From Ophioceras dolichostomum (Eukaryota > Ascomycota > Sordariomycetes > Magnaporthales > Ophioceraceae), in assembly GCA_003049485.1 (NCBI GenBank), contig PYST01000157.1:5219-69218 (forward strand): a stretch of 64,000 nt of DNA. Reading direction: 5' to 3'. The translations under genes were made by a program, and so were the position numbers. Shown in pieces: positions 55,143 through 64,000 of the stretch. Under the pieces are notes generated by a model. It saw only the letters and a list, made by a program, of their open reading frames with translations. It made no database searches and had not been told where the DNA came from. Within the stretch, counting starts at the first letter, position 1. Each line of letters starts with the position of its first letter.

Positions 55143-55912
55143 CCCTTCGGCCCGCCAATCCTCTGCAAAGTCCGGCCCAGTTTTGAGGCCTAGAAAGTAT
55201 AATGTTTCTTAGAAGAGGCTCTGCGGGCGAGTTGAGCCTCGGACCACCGAGTAGCGGTGGTGCATCAGCACTGAGGCTCTCGGGCTCTTTTCGTCGTGCA
55301 TACGCTATGCACAGAGCTGACCGTTAGTGACATGCATAAGTTTTCTGTCGCAAAAATGTTCTGGCATAGATGGCACTCAAGAGAAAGAGCGCTAATGGAG
55401 TGCAGAGAGAGCGTGACGGAACAAAAGGTTCCGGAAAACTTCTGACTGAGGACTCGCACGGGGTGGTTGGGTCGTGGGGGAAGGGGGTCAGGTCGGGTCC
55501 CGGCCACGCGGCCAAGCATCTCGCATCATTAGTATGAGCAACACCGGGAAATGTTTCGAGCAGCCATAGGCGGCCAAGCCCTCAGTGGATATGAGGAATA
55601 CCGGGGCCCCAGAATTGCGGCACGGTCGCAGAACCGTCTGGCCGGGAAAGGTCTCGTTGAACCGCCGGGGAGCCGGAGGATTCCAAATGCTGTGATTTGG
55701 CTGACACGTGATGAATGCAATCAGAGAAGGATCGAAGTGACCTAGCCTGCGGCGTCCTGATGGCCTGGCCTTGAAGCTATTAAGGCTGAGGGAGCCAGCA
55801 ACTTGGATATTGGAAGGCTCAGTTTTGGATTTTCTGCACAGGGTTTTATATACAACAAGGGCGACAAAATAGCAGAGGGAAAACGGAAGAAAGAGAGAGA
55901 GAGAGAGAGAGG
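55143..55912. other. intergenic
   Basis: No supported gene. A minus-strand open frame continues for about 20 codons upstream of 55142 and may be an additional exon. A (GA)n run at 55896-55911 adjoins the complex I gene stop. A CACGTG core lies near 55707. Confidence 0.4.
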
Positions 55913-56889
55913 CTATTTTTTAGGCTCTTCTTTCTTCTCTTCCGGCTTCGGTGTAGGCAGCTTGAACGACTCCGGGGTCCTGTCCGTGCCAGGGCCGACC
56001 TGCTCCCACGCGCTCGAGCCGCCCTCGAAGTTCCTGAAGGCCTGGGTGAGCTCCAAGGGCTCGGTGACGATGCGCTTCTTCTCCTCGTCGTAGCGAATCT
56101 CGGTGTATCCCGTGACCGGGAAGTCCTTGCGCAGCGGGTGGCCCTCAAAGCCGTAGTCGGTCAGGATGCGGCGGAGGTCGGGGTGGCCGACGAAGAAGAC
56201 GCCGAACATGTCGTAGACCTCGCGCTCGTACCAGTTGGCGCCGTCGTACAGCCCTGTGATGCTGGGCACGGGCGACGCCTCGTCCGCGTACGTCTTGACG
56301 CGGATGCGGGCGTTGTGCCGCACGCTCAGGAGGTTGTAGACGACCTCGAACCGCTGGTCGCGCGTGGGGAAGTCGACGGCCGTGATGTCACTGACCTGCG
56401 TGAACTCGGCCGAGGTGTTGTCTGCGGGGAAGAGGGGAGTATTTGTCAGAATCGAGCATGATGGCGGACAACAACGCAAAGCCATTGTTTGACGCCAGTG
56501 CCCTTCTGGGTTGAGATCTTACATTTGAGAAACGAGAACACTGGAATCACACCCGATGGGCAGATGTGGATGGTCAATTCATCCTTCCAGAGAGAGAACT
56601 GCTGGATGTACTTGGGCAGACAGCTCATCAGCCACTGGCCGTACCGATGTTGGTTCTCGGCCTTGGAGGCATATTTGTCGGCGGGGTTGACCAGGGCGGC
56701 AGAGAGCGTGGCAGGCTGGGCCGCTCGGGGAGCGTCTCTTAGGTTCGGCGAGTCCTTGCCGATGCGGACGCGATAGCTGGAATACCTCACTGCTGAGGCT
56801 ACCGCAGCTTCAGCGCCGGCTCGAACGGTCGGGGTCGCGGGTCGCAGAGCTGAGGCAAATGCCCTGCTCCTGCAGACTTTGCTCGCCAT
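55913..56889 (-). CDS. nuo-31: NADH:ubiquinone oxidoreductase 30.4 kDa subunit (NDUFS3 homologue), 2 exons
   Basis: Peripheral-arm subunit of mitochondrial complex I near the quinone site (family knowledge). Exons on the minus strand are 56889-56523 and 56421-55913, intron 101 nt (GTAAGA...CGCAG, phase 1; the split codon T|AC is Tyr). 291 residues. The N-terminus is Arg/Ala-rich without acidic residues (MASKVCRSRAFASALRPATP), a mitochondrial presequence. The core includes QWLMSCLPKYIQQFSLWKDELTIH, DITAVDFPTRDQRFEVVYNLLS and the family signature ANWYEREVYDMFGVFF, then HPDLRRILTDYGFEGHPLRKDFP, all intact. It ends in a Lys/Glu/Pro tail and TAG. Neurospora names the homologue nuo-31; bacterial and human equivalents are NuoC and NDUFS3. 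Confidence 0.95.
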
Positions 56890-57675
56890 GGCTTATGCGG
56901 TGGTTGCGCGCGGCCAATTGACTGGGCGGTCTTTCTGTTGACGAAGGCGAGGGCCAGTTCGGAATGGTTGGCAAGTGAGGTTCATCAGGAGCCGAAGCTG
57001 GAGCGCATGGTCTGTGCGCCCAAGACCCGCAGCTCTCCTCATTGCCCAATCATGAGCGCCTCATTAGAAGCCTTCTGTCTTCCGTAAAATATGCGTACGA
57101 TTTCTGGCTTGAGACGAAGAGACAGCCTCGAAACGTCGAAAGTTGGCACTCTAAGCATGACAATGAACCATAGCTCGTCATAGCTTGGACGTCTGAATGC
57201 TTTCTGATTGCTACCATGCCATATCCGCTCCCGGACTTGGCCTTTTCCCACGAAGTATGGTAAGGCCGAGGTCCTGCAACTCGACATCTAGGATTAGGAT
57301 CAAAGTGATCTGCTTCCAATTCTATTTCAGCTTCCAAGCCTAGGAAATACCATCGACATCATGACGTCCCGAGCATTTTTGTAGAGCTGAACAAACGCAG
57401 AAACTCCTTTGGTCCATTTCCTCGGGTCAGGAACACTCAAACTTGGGCTACACCGCCTACCTAAAGGGGGCGAACGATTTTTGCCCCTCTAGGGCAGAAA
57501 AGCTTCCCCGCCATGCTTGTTCAGGCAATTGAGGACCTGTAGGTTGTGTAAGTGGTCCGAGGTCTTCCTCCGTGAAATTCTCGAGGCCTTTTTTTTCTTG
57601 TACGAGATCAGCTCCAGGAAAAACTTCACCCGAATTTTTTAAGATCTTGTCTGCAGAAGTGAACCAACTCTCAAG
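56890..57675. other. divergent promoter region, complex I subunit and ADE13
   Basis: Shared 5' flank of two housekeeping genes. No gene is seen inside. Confidence 0.45.
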
Positions 57676-60113
57676 ATGTCGTTCGACACGTACCAGACGC
57701 CGCTTTCCATGCGGTATGCGAGTGAGTGAATGTCCCAAAGCTTGTTGGATTCCCATATGAGACAGCTTTCTCCTGTAGTGCTACGGAACGGGGGCTGACA
57801 GGATCTGTTGGACGCAAGGCAAGGAGATGCTCGGCCTTTTCGGGGCTCGCAACCGCATGTCAACTTGGAGGAAGCTCTGGATTGTGAGCTTCACACCCTA
57901 GCTCGCTTCACTGGTCTAGGATACTGACGAACTACAGCACCTCGCCGAGGCGGAACATGAGCTGGGTCTCCCGCAGGTAAGAAAATGCTTTCAAGTCCAG
58001 GCTGCATGTTGCGTGACAGTGGTTCTGACTAGTATATAGGTGACTGCGGCGATGATTGACGAGATGAAGCAGCATGAACTCGTCTCCGATGAGGCCTTTG
58101 ACGTTATCCGGGTATGTTGAAGCGAATCTTTCCCGAACCCCGGTGCGCTCCGTGAAGCTAATGGGATATGAGTCGTCTTGTAGGCCGAGGAGAAGATCCG
58201 TCGTCACGATGTGATGGCCGCAGTCCATGTAGGTACATCCCCATGCAGACATTTCAAGTTTGACGCCTGCTAACCCTACGGAAGGCTTTTGGCAAAGAAG
58301 CTCCCACGGCCGCTGGAATCATCCACCTCGGCGCTACTTCCTGCTACGGTGGGTTTCGTTCCTTGCTCGTTCCCATTTTGCTTCTCTGAGCCGTCTCTTG
58401 GCCGGGTGGTTGAGGCACCGAGGCACCAACCTGGCCTCCATGATCGCCGCAGACGCGCTGTGAACCCGGAGTGCGCAGACCTGAATGGTGGCCGGCTAAC
58501 CTTGTGATCCCGCAGTGACGGATAATGCCGAACTCATCTTCATCAAGCAAGGTCTGGAGCTCATCCTCCCGAAGCTGGCTAAAGTGATCAACAACCTCCA
58601 GAAGTTTGCCCTGACGCACAAAGGCGTGCCGACACTGGGATTCACACATCTGCAGCCTGCCCAGCTCATCACTGTGGGCAAGCGAGCCTGCCAGTGGGCT
58701 CAAGAGCTGATGATGGATCTGGAGGACATCCAGCACGTCCAGTCCACGCTCCGCCTTCGGGGAATCCAAGGCACCACCGGTACGAAGGCTTCGTTCATGG
58801 AGCTGTTCAACAATGACCAGGTCAAAGTGGACAAGTTGAACGACATCCTGTGCGCGAAGCTCGGGTTCGACGGGGTCTACGAGATCTCGACCCAGACGTA
58901 TACCCGCAAAGTCGACCTCCGCATTGCCAACGCCCTCTCGGCCTTTGGAGCGTCGGTGCAACGCATCTGCTCAGATAGTATGTGACAAGGCTGATCCCCT
59001 GTGGCAGGGCAGTATGTGTCGTCAAAGTCTGATCTTGGCTCGTGCTCATAGTTCGCCATCTTGCAAACTGGAAGGAAATTGAGGAGCCGTTTGAGTAAGT
59101 GATCCCCAATCAGCTTGACTCGGGATGAGTATGATGCTGACATTCTTCCAGAGCCGGACAGATCGGAAGGTGAGTTTGCAAATCCACTTGGCCATATCGG
59201 TTCTTCCTCGATCGGACTCCCTGCTAACTTCCCATCAGCTCGGCCATGGCCTACAAGGTAAACGGGCACCGATCCCGTAAGTTGTCCTGGTGATTTCCTG
59301 CTGACGTATCGCAGAGAAACCCCATGCGCAGCGAGCGCATCACCAGCCTCGGCCGCAAGTTGTCTACCCTATCGGCCAACTTCTCTAAGACTTTCGAGAC
59401 ACAGTAAGCCTGCCGCTGTCTGCCGCCGTCTTTGGCTTGCCTCGGCGTGCTCGAAGGCTATGCTGACCGAAAAATCATAGGTGGATGGAGCGGTCACTTG
59501 ACGACTCAGCGATTCGGCGCATCGACATCCCCGAGATGTTCTTGCTGGCCGATGCCATCTTGATCTCGTGGGTTTCTCCACCTAAAGCGAGCTCGGTTTC
59601 CAAAGGCTGACAATAGGAAATTGTTGTGTCGTAGTCTTGACAACGTCACGGACGGTCTGGTAGTCTACGAAAAGACGATCCACGCTCGCGTGATGCAGGA
59701 GCTTCCATTCATGGCCACTGAGAACATCGTATGTCGCCCAAAAATACATCGTACCTGGACCGACAAGTTCGGCATAAGCTAACCTAGCCCGAAAACCTCA
59801 GATCATGAAGCTGGTCGCCAAAGGTGCGTCGCGCCAGGAGGCGCACGAGGAGATCCGCGTCCTCTCGCACCAGGCGTCCCACGCTGTCAAGCAGGAGGGA
59901 CGCAGCAACGACCTCATCGAGCGGATCCGGAACACCGAGTACTTCAAGCCGGTCCACGACGAGCTCGACGCGATGCTGGACCCTAAGCTCTTCATCGGCT
60001 GCTCCGAGTCAATTGTCGAACGCTATTGCGGCCCTGGTGGGAGCATCGACAAGGCCCTGGCTCCCTACAAGAAATACATCGAGTCGGCAACCACGGCTCA
60101 GCTGTCTCTGTGA
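57676..60113 (+). CDS. ADE13: adenylosuccinate lyase, 14 exons
   Basis: Cleaves adenylosuccinate and SAICAR with release of fumarate, two steps of purine synthesis (family knowledge). Exons: 57676-57721, 57819-57883, 57938-57976, 58040-58111, 58184-58228, 58285-58348, 58516-58977, 59052-59094, 59152-59169, 59239-59257, 59315-59403, 59481-59567, 59635-59728, 59802-60113. Total 1455 nt, 484 residues against 482 in yeast, with phase kept at every join. The start MSFDTYQTPLSMRYAS matches the family. FGARNRMSTWRKLWI, GATSCYVTDNAEL and GFTHLQPAQLITVGKR are conserved helices and substrate loops. The fumarate-lyase signature with the catalytic Ser, GSSAMAYKRNPMRSE, is assembled from exons 9, 10 and 11, of which exon 9 is 18 nt and exon 10 is 19 nt. 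Introns are mostly 50-110 nt. Acceptors of introns 1 and 5 are AAG rather than YAG. Confidence 0.95.
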
Positions 60114-60849
60114 TTCGTGAGAGAGAAGCAGCGATGGGAAGGAATCTCATATCACTGGATTTGTGGTGCACTTGGACAAATTCTTCAAGCAGAAGGGGTG
60201 AGATAAAGATAAAATGGAAAAAAAAAAGAAAGCGCGACCGGAAGCATGGCTCGTCTTGCCTTTCACTCAGCTCAGCAAGCCCAGGGCGAAAGTAGGAGCC
60301 ATCATCTCGAGTTCTGCGTTTTGTACGGAGTAGCAAAGCCAACTTGTTCACAACGTACATACACGGTACAAGTAGTCATAGAGGCGACGCCACGTGCCCC
60401 AGGACCTCGCGCTTGCCCCAATTAGGCTTAGCGTGTGGATACAAAAAATTGGAAGGTGGTTTGAGACCGCGCTTCTCACTGACTGTTCCAGAGCCCAAGT
60501 TCTCCTTCAATTTCCATCGCCAGCATCACCGGATTCTTTGCCTTTTCAGCGATCCGGGTCGGAGCCAGAGTCTGATCAATCAGGCATTTGTTCTTCTTTT
60601 ATCACTTTCCCACGACGGCGTTTCCCCGGCTTTCGAGTTTTTTCTTACCACAGTAGATGACGAGCCATAATTTTTTGACCTAATCAACCCCGATTCCTCC
60701 ACCCTGACATTTTCAGCTCGCGCCGCAATCGACCTGCGGATCTCTTTTCGACACCCTTCCATCCTTTGCCGTAGCTTGTACCATCTTCGCGCGCGCATTT
60801 CGTCTTTAAGTCCAGTCTGCGCGTTCTTGCCGGGACGCACATTGTCAAG
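60114..60849. other. ADE13 3' UTR and NOT4 promoter
   Basis: No gene is seen. A purine-rich A-run lies near 60215-60232 and a CACGTG core near 60391. Confidence 0.45.
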
Positions 60850-63524
60850 ATGGCGCCTCAAGATACATTCATCGATGAGGAGGACGATACTTGGTGAGAT
60901 CCCGACGACCTCCTCCCCCCCCCTTCCATCTCTTTCCATCGACTAGCCGTCCCACTCGACCTTCTCGGGCTGCGTTCGGCCTCTCCCTTGTGCCCTACTG
61001 TGATCTAACGGTGATGTAGTCCCCTCTGCATCGAGGAGTTCGACCTGTCCGACCGCAACTTCAGGCCATGTCCCTGTGGCTATCAAGTATGCCAGTTCTG
61101 CTTCAACAACATCAAGAACAACATGAATGGACTTTGCCCGGCATGCCGAAGACCCTACGACGAGAAGACAATACAGTGGAAGGTCGTGACACCAGAAGAG
61201 TAAGTCCCCAGCATCGTCATCATCATCCTGCCGCCAACCCGAGTGGCTTGGCTTCCAGCCTTGTCGATTGTCCCAGGGCGTGACTGATCAAGCCATCGCG
61301 TACTAGGGTTGCCGAATTCCGAGCGAATATCCAAAAGAACCAGAAGAAGCGTGCCGCCGAACAGCGCCAGAAGGAGGTGCAAAAGCGCGAGGCCGAGAGG
61401 GAGAACCGCAAGAATCTCGTCGGCGTCCGGGTCGTGCAGAAGAACCTAGTTTACGTGACAGGCCTCACCCCCACCGTCCGCGAAGACGAACTACTGAAGA
61501 CCTTGCGGAAGCCCGAATTCTTCGGTCAATATGGCAACATCCAGAAGATCTCTATTAGTAACAGACGGAGTACGGACGGTCAGAACCAGTCTCTGGGGAT
61601 CTATGTCACCTTCGAGAAGAAGGAAGACGCGCAGCGCTGCATAGCGGCGGTCAACGGTTCACAAAACGGTGATCGGATACTAAAAGCGCAGCTCGGCACG
61701 ACCAAATACTGCTCCGCTTGGCTGCGCCACGAGACATGCTCCAACAGGCAATGCATGTTTCTCCACGAGCTCGGCGACGAGGAGGACAGCTACACCCGCC
61801 AGGACCTTTCCTCGATGAACAGCATTCAGTCACAAACGATCAACAACCCCAGCCAGAGCCCTCTGTCAAACACCAGCTTATCCTCTCGCGCAGCGCCGAG
61901 ACAACAAGGCCAGACCCGAGGCCAGGGTCAGGTTCAGGCGTCAGCACAGCAGATCAGCCAAGCGCAGACCTTCTCGCAGCCCATGGCCCGCGCTCCTAGC
62001 AAAGAAGGATCTGATAATGGCGACTCTTCAGCGCTACCGTCGTCGGCCAGTTGGGCACGTAACCCGCAGGTCCGAAGCCGACGCGGCAGTCATGCTACGA
62101 GCGGAGCTGCTTCTAGTCCTGCAGTTTCGATGTCACTGCCCGCCACCGCCGAAGTGCCACAGGAAGCAATTGAAGAGGTGCCGCAAGACGAGGAGGAGCC
62201 TGCCGCTTCGGGATCCGGCTCCGATCTCCCAGTTTATGCCGCGCCCGAGGCATCGCCTCCTCGAGACCCTCGCGATGACGAGCTGCGCTCGTTGGTGAGG
62301 GCCTGTCGCTTCTCTTCCTTCAAGGTCCCTGCCGTTGACCTCTCGACTCTGGACGCATACCCTCCGTTGTTTGACCTGCGAGGCGGGGAGAAGCGGCGGG
62401 CGATGCGCGAAGAAGAGGAAGCCCGAGCTGGAGGCGAAACGGAAGAGTCACCCGAGATCTTGGAGCTTTCAGACGGCGAGCCGGAGACCGGCGGGAGCCG
62501 TGCACTTGGCGGTGAACCTGAGGATCGTGAGCATGGCCTCGACAGCCACGTCTTCGACCAGAGGCGGCCCAGCACGCAGCCACCGATCCAACGGACCAGC
62601 ACCGCAGAAGGCCTCTTTGGGCCTGCCGCGGGCTCCAACTTCATGCCATCGGCGGGCAGTGTGGGATCGATCGGCGGCCGCACCATGACGCCTCAGCAAC
62701 AGCAGCAGTTATTTTCCCGGCCACCCGGCGCGGCGTTTGCTGATCACATCCCTCCCGGCATCTCTGCTGGTGCTTCCCAGACGTCTCTATTCCAGGGCCA
62801 GGCCCAAGGTCACAACCGAGGGGGTTCACGCTACAGCTTTGCCAACGACAACAGCGCAGCGGGCTCCACGTCGGTGAAGCTGGCGGCGAACCCTCGGATT
62901 ATGGCGCAGCAGTCGTCGATGATGCCGTCGCCATCCTTCCACACACAACCGGCGAGCCAGTACTACGCCACGTCGATCCCCGGCCCGCCGCCTGGGCTCA
63001 AGTCGACGGGCACGCCTCCAAACCTCTTTGGCCAGGGTCACTTCGGAGGTGCAGGTTTCGGCGTCGGCGCTGGTGGTGGCGCCGGTGGCGCGTCGAAGGA
63101 CTCGAACGACCTCCTTCAGACGCTGATGCGCGGGCGTGGCGCGGGTGGGCAAGGCTCGCAGGCCCACGACGCAGCAAAGCGTGAGTACATGTCTCATTCA
63201 TTTTCTAACCAGCTCCCTCCCTCAAGCACGTCCTCCTCCCCGGCTCCTGCTTCTGGTCTCTTGGCGACGCTCTACGGCAACCCGCCCGGCGCCTTCCAAG
63301 ACTTTGGCCCGAAGCAGAAGAAGAAGGGGAAGAAGCACAGACATGCTAACACTTCCTCCTCTGGGGGAGGTGGCTTAGTAGATCTTGCGGACCCGAGTAT
63401 CCTGCAGGCTCGTATGCAGCAGCACCAAGCCAATGCCAATGTCGGACATGGAATGTTCGGGGGCCAGTCGCAAGGTGGGTACAACCCCATGATGTACAAT
63501 CAGGGGTATAACCGGGGGTGGTAG
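60850..63524 (+). CDS. NOT4: CCR4-NOT complex E3 ubiquitin ligase Not4, 3 exons
   Basis: RING E3 ligase associated with the CCR4-NOT complex, acting in translation quality control and mRNA decay (family knowledge). Exons 60850-60893, 61020-61199 and 61307-63524, in phase (TG|T Cys; GA|G Glu), with a CTAAC branch site before the first acceptor. 813 residues. An N-terminal C4C4 RING spans residues about 15-60 (CPLCIEEFDLSDRNFRPC, CGYQVCQFCFNNI, GLCPACRRPY). A Lys/Arg/Gln-rich coiled coil follows. The RRM has NLVYVTGLTPTVREDELL and LGIYVTFEKKEDAQRCI, and is followed directly by a CCCH finger (KYCSAWLRHETCSNRQCMFLH). The remainder is disordered Gln/Ser/Pro/Gly-rich sequence ending GYNPMMYNQGYNRGW. 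A GTGAGT inside the last exon at 63181 looks like a donor but has no acceptor at a workable distance with coding sense. A short CAG run lies in the 3' UTR. Confidence 0.95.
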
Positions 63525-64000
63525 TTCTTCGAGGCGTGAGGTGAGGGAGGCGAGCAGAGCAAGCAGCAGCAGCAGCAGCAGCAACAGTAGCACTATGCAC
63601 CAGCACCAACACCATTACCCTACCGCCACCAGCACCAACCACCGCATCACTTACATGTTGTTATTTGACTGTTTGATTTATATCGTTGCGTTTGTGAACG
63701 AGGAGAGGAGCACGTCTATCTGTAAATGTTTTCTATCCTTTGCTGCGCTTTCCAGCAGTTCTCATCCTTTATTTTTCTTCCGGCTTCTTTATTCTCGTTC
63801 TCTTTCTCCCTTCATCCCATCCTTCAGGAAGGCGTTTTGGCTGGCGGTATTTTTTTTCTTTTTGCTTTTCCATGTCATGATGTCGTCACGGTTCGACGCA
63901 AGGGGAAATCATGCATCTTCAAGCGAGCATCGTCATACCTACCGCCATATCCCAGGAAAACAGCAGCAGGAGGGCCAACTGGCACGGTTATTTGCAAGGC
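63525..64000. other. NOT4 3' UTR and downstream flank
   Basis: Begins with a (CAG)n run at 63563-63582. Pyrimidine-rich sequence follows and no gene is seen before the window ends. Confidence 0.45.
63563..63582 (+). repeat. (CAG)n run in NOT4 3' UTR
   Basis: About seven CAG units about 40 bases after the NOT4 stop codon; not translated in the proposed model. Confidence 0.75.

Noticed and set aside
63181..63212. GTGAGT...CTAACCAG inside NOT4 as a possible intron
   Set aside because: Only 32 nt, too short for splicing, and the sequence reads as coding in the same frame.
1..64000. CRISPR array, transposon termini or a secondary-metabolite cluster
   Set aside because: No spaced direct repeats, terminal repeats with transposase, or polyketide/peptide synthase, terpene or P450 genes were seen; the organism is a eukaryote.

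Overview
The window is a GC-rich stretch of nuclear chromosome from a filamentous ascomycete, most likely a Sordariomycete. The evidence is short spliceosomal introns with GTRNGT donors and CTAAC/CTAAT branch sites, intron-poor long exons, several recognisable single-copy housekeeping genes, TACCTAGGTA/TAGG simple repeats between genes, and accessory families typical of Pezizomycotina. One 92-base run of N at 50628-50719 shows that this is a draft assembly.

Layout. 2.4-4.2 kb (+): a 3-exon ketopantoate reductase. 5.4-9.5 kb (-): a 1229-residue coiled-coil protein. 10.8-11.6 kb (-): a decayed APH-type phosphotransferase. 12.4-15.4 kb (-): a large acidic low-complexity protein. 15.9-19.2 kb (-): the sulfite reductase flavoprotein subunit MET10, with a TCACGTGA box upstream. 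19.2-25.0 kb: almost 6 kb with no convincing gene. 25.0-29.1 kb (+): an intronless copper P-type ATPase. 30.0 kb (+): an intron-bearing tRNA-Tyr. 31-33.4 kb: a small uncertain gene and a second, frameshifted phosphotransferase. 34.6-37.7 kb (+): RAD4. 38.5-41.1 kb (+): a secreted multi-CVNH (cyanovirin-N-like) cell-wall type gene broken by several lesions. 41.6-44.6 kb (-): a TOK-type potassium channel rebuilt here from four exons. 45.9-47.5 kb (+): an alpha/beta-hydrolase-like protein without the usual nucleophile. 48.3-49.4 kb (-): a secreted Cys-rich single-pass membrane protein. 52.0-53.9 kb (+): a 570-residue polytopic membrane protein. 54.5-55.1 kb (-): a small, uncertain membrane protein. 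55.9-56.9 kb (-): the complex I 30.4 kDa subunit. 57.7-60.1 kb (+): adenylosuccinate lyase in 14 exons, including 18- and 19-nt microexons. 60.8-63.5 kb (+): the CCR4-NOT E3 ligase NOT4.

How the genes relate. There is no operon or metabolic cluster: housekeeping genes (sulfur assimilation, purine synthesis, pantothenate synthesis, respiration, DNA repair, mRNA decay, metal and potassium transport) alternate with accessory loci. Three accessory loci (two phosphotransferases and the CVNH protein) carry stops or frameshifts while the housekeeping genes between them are intact. That is the most distinctive pattern of the window. All exon structures below were worked out by hand from splice consensus, reading-phase continuity and family knowledge, without transcripts.
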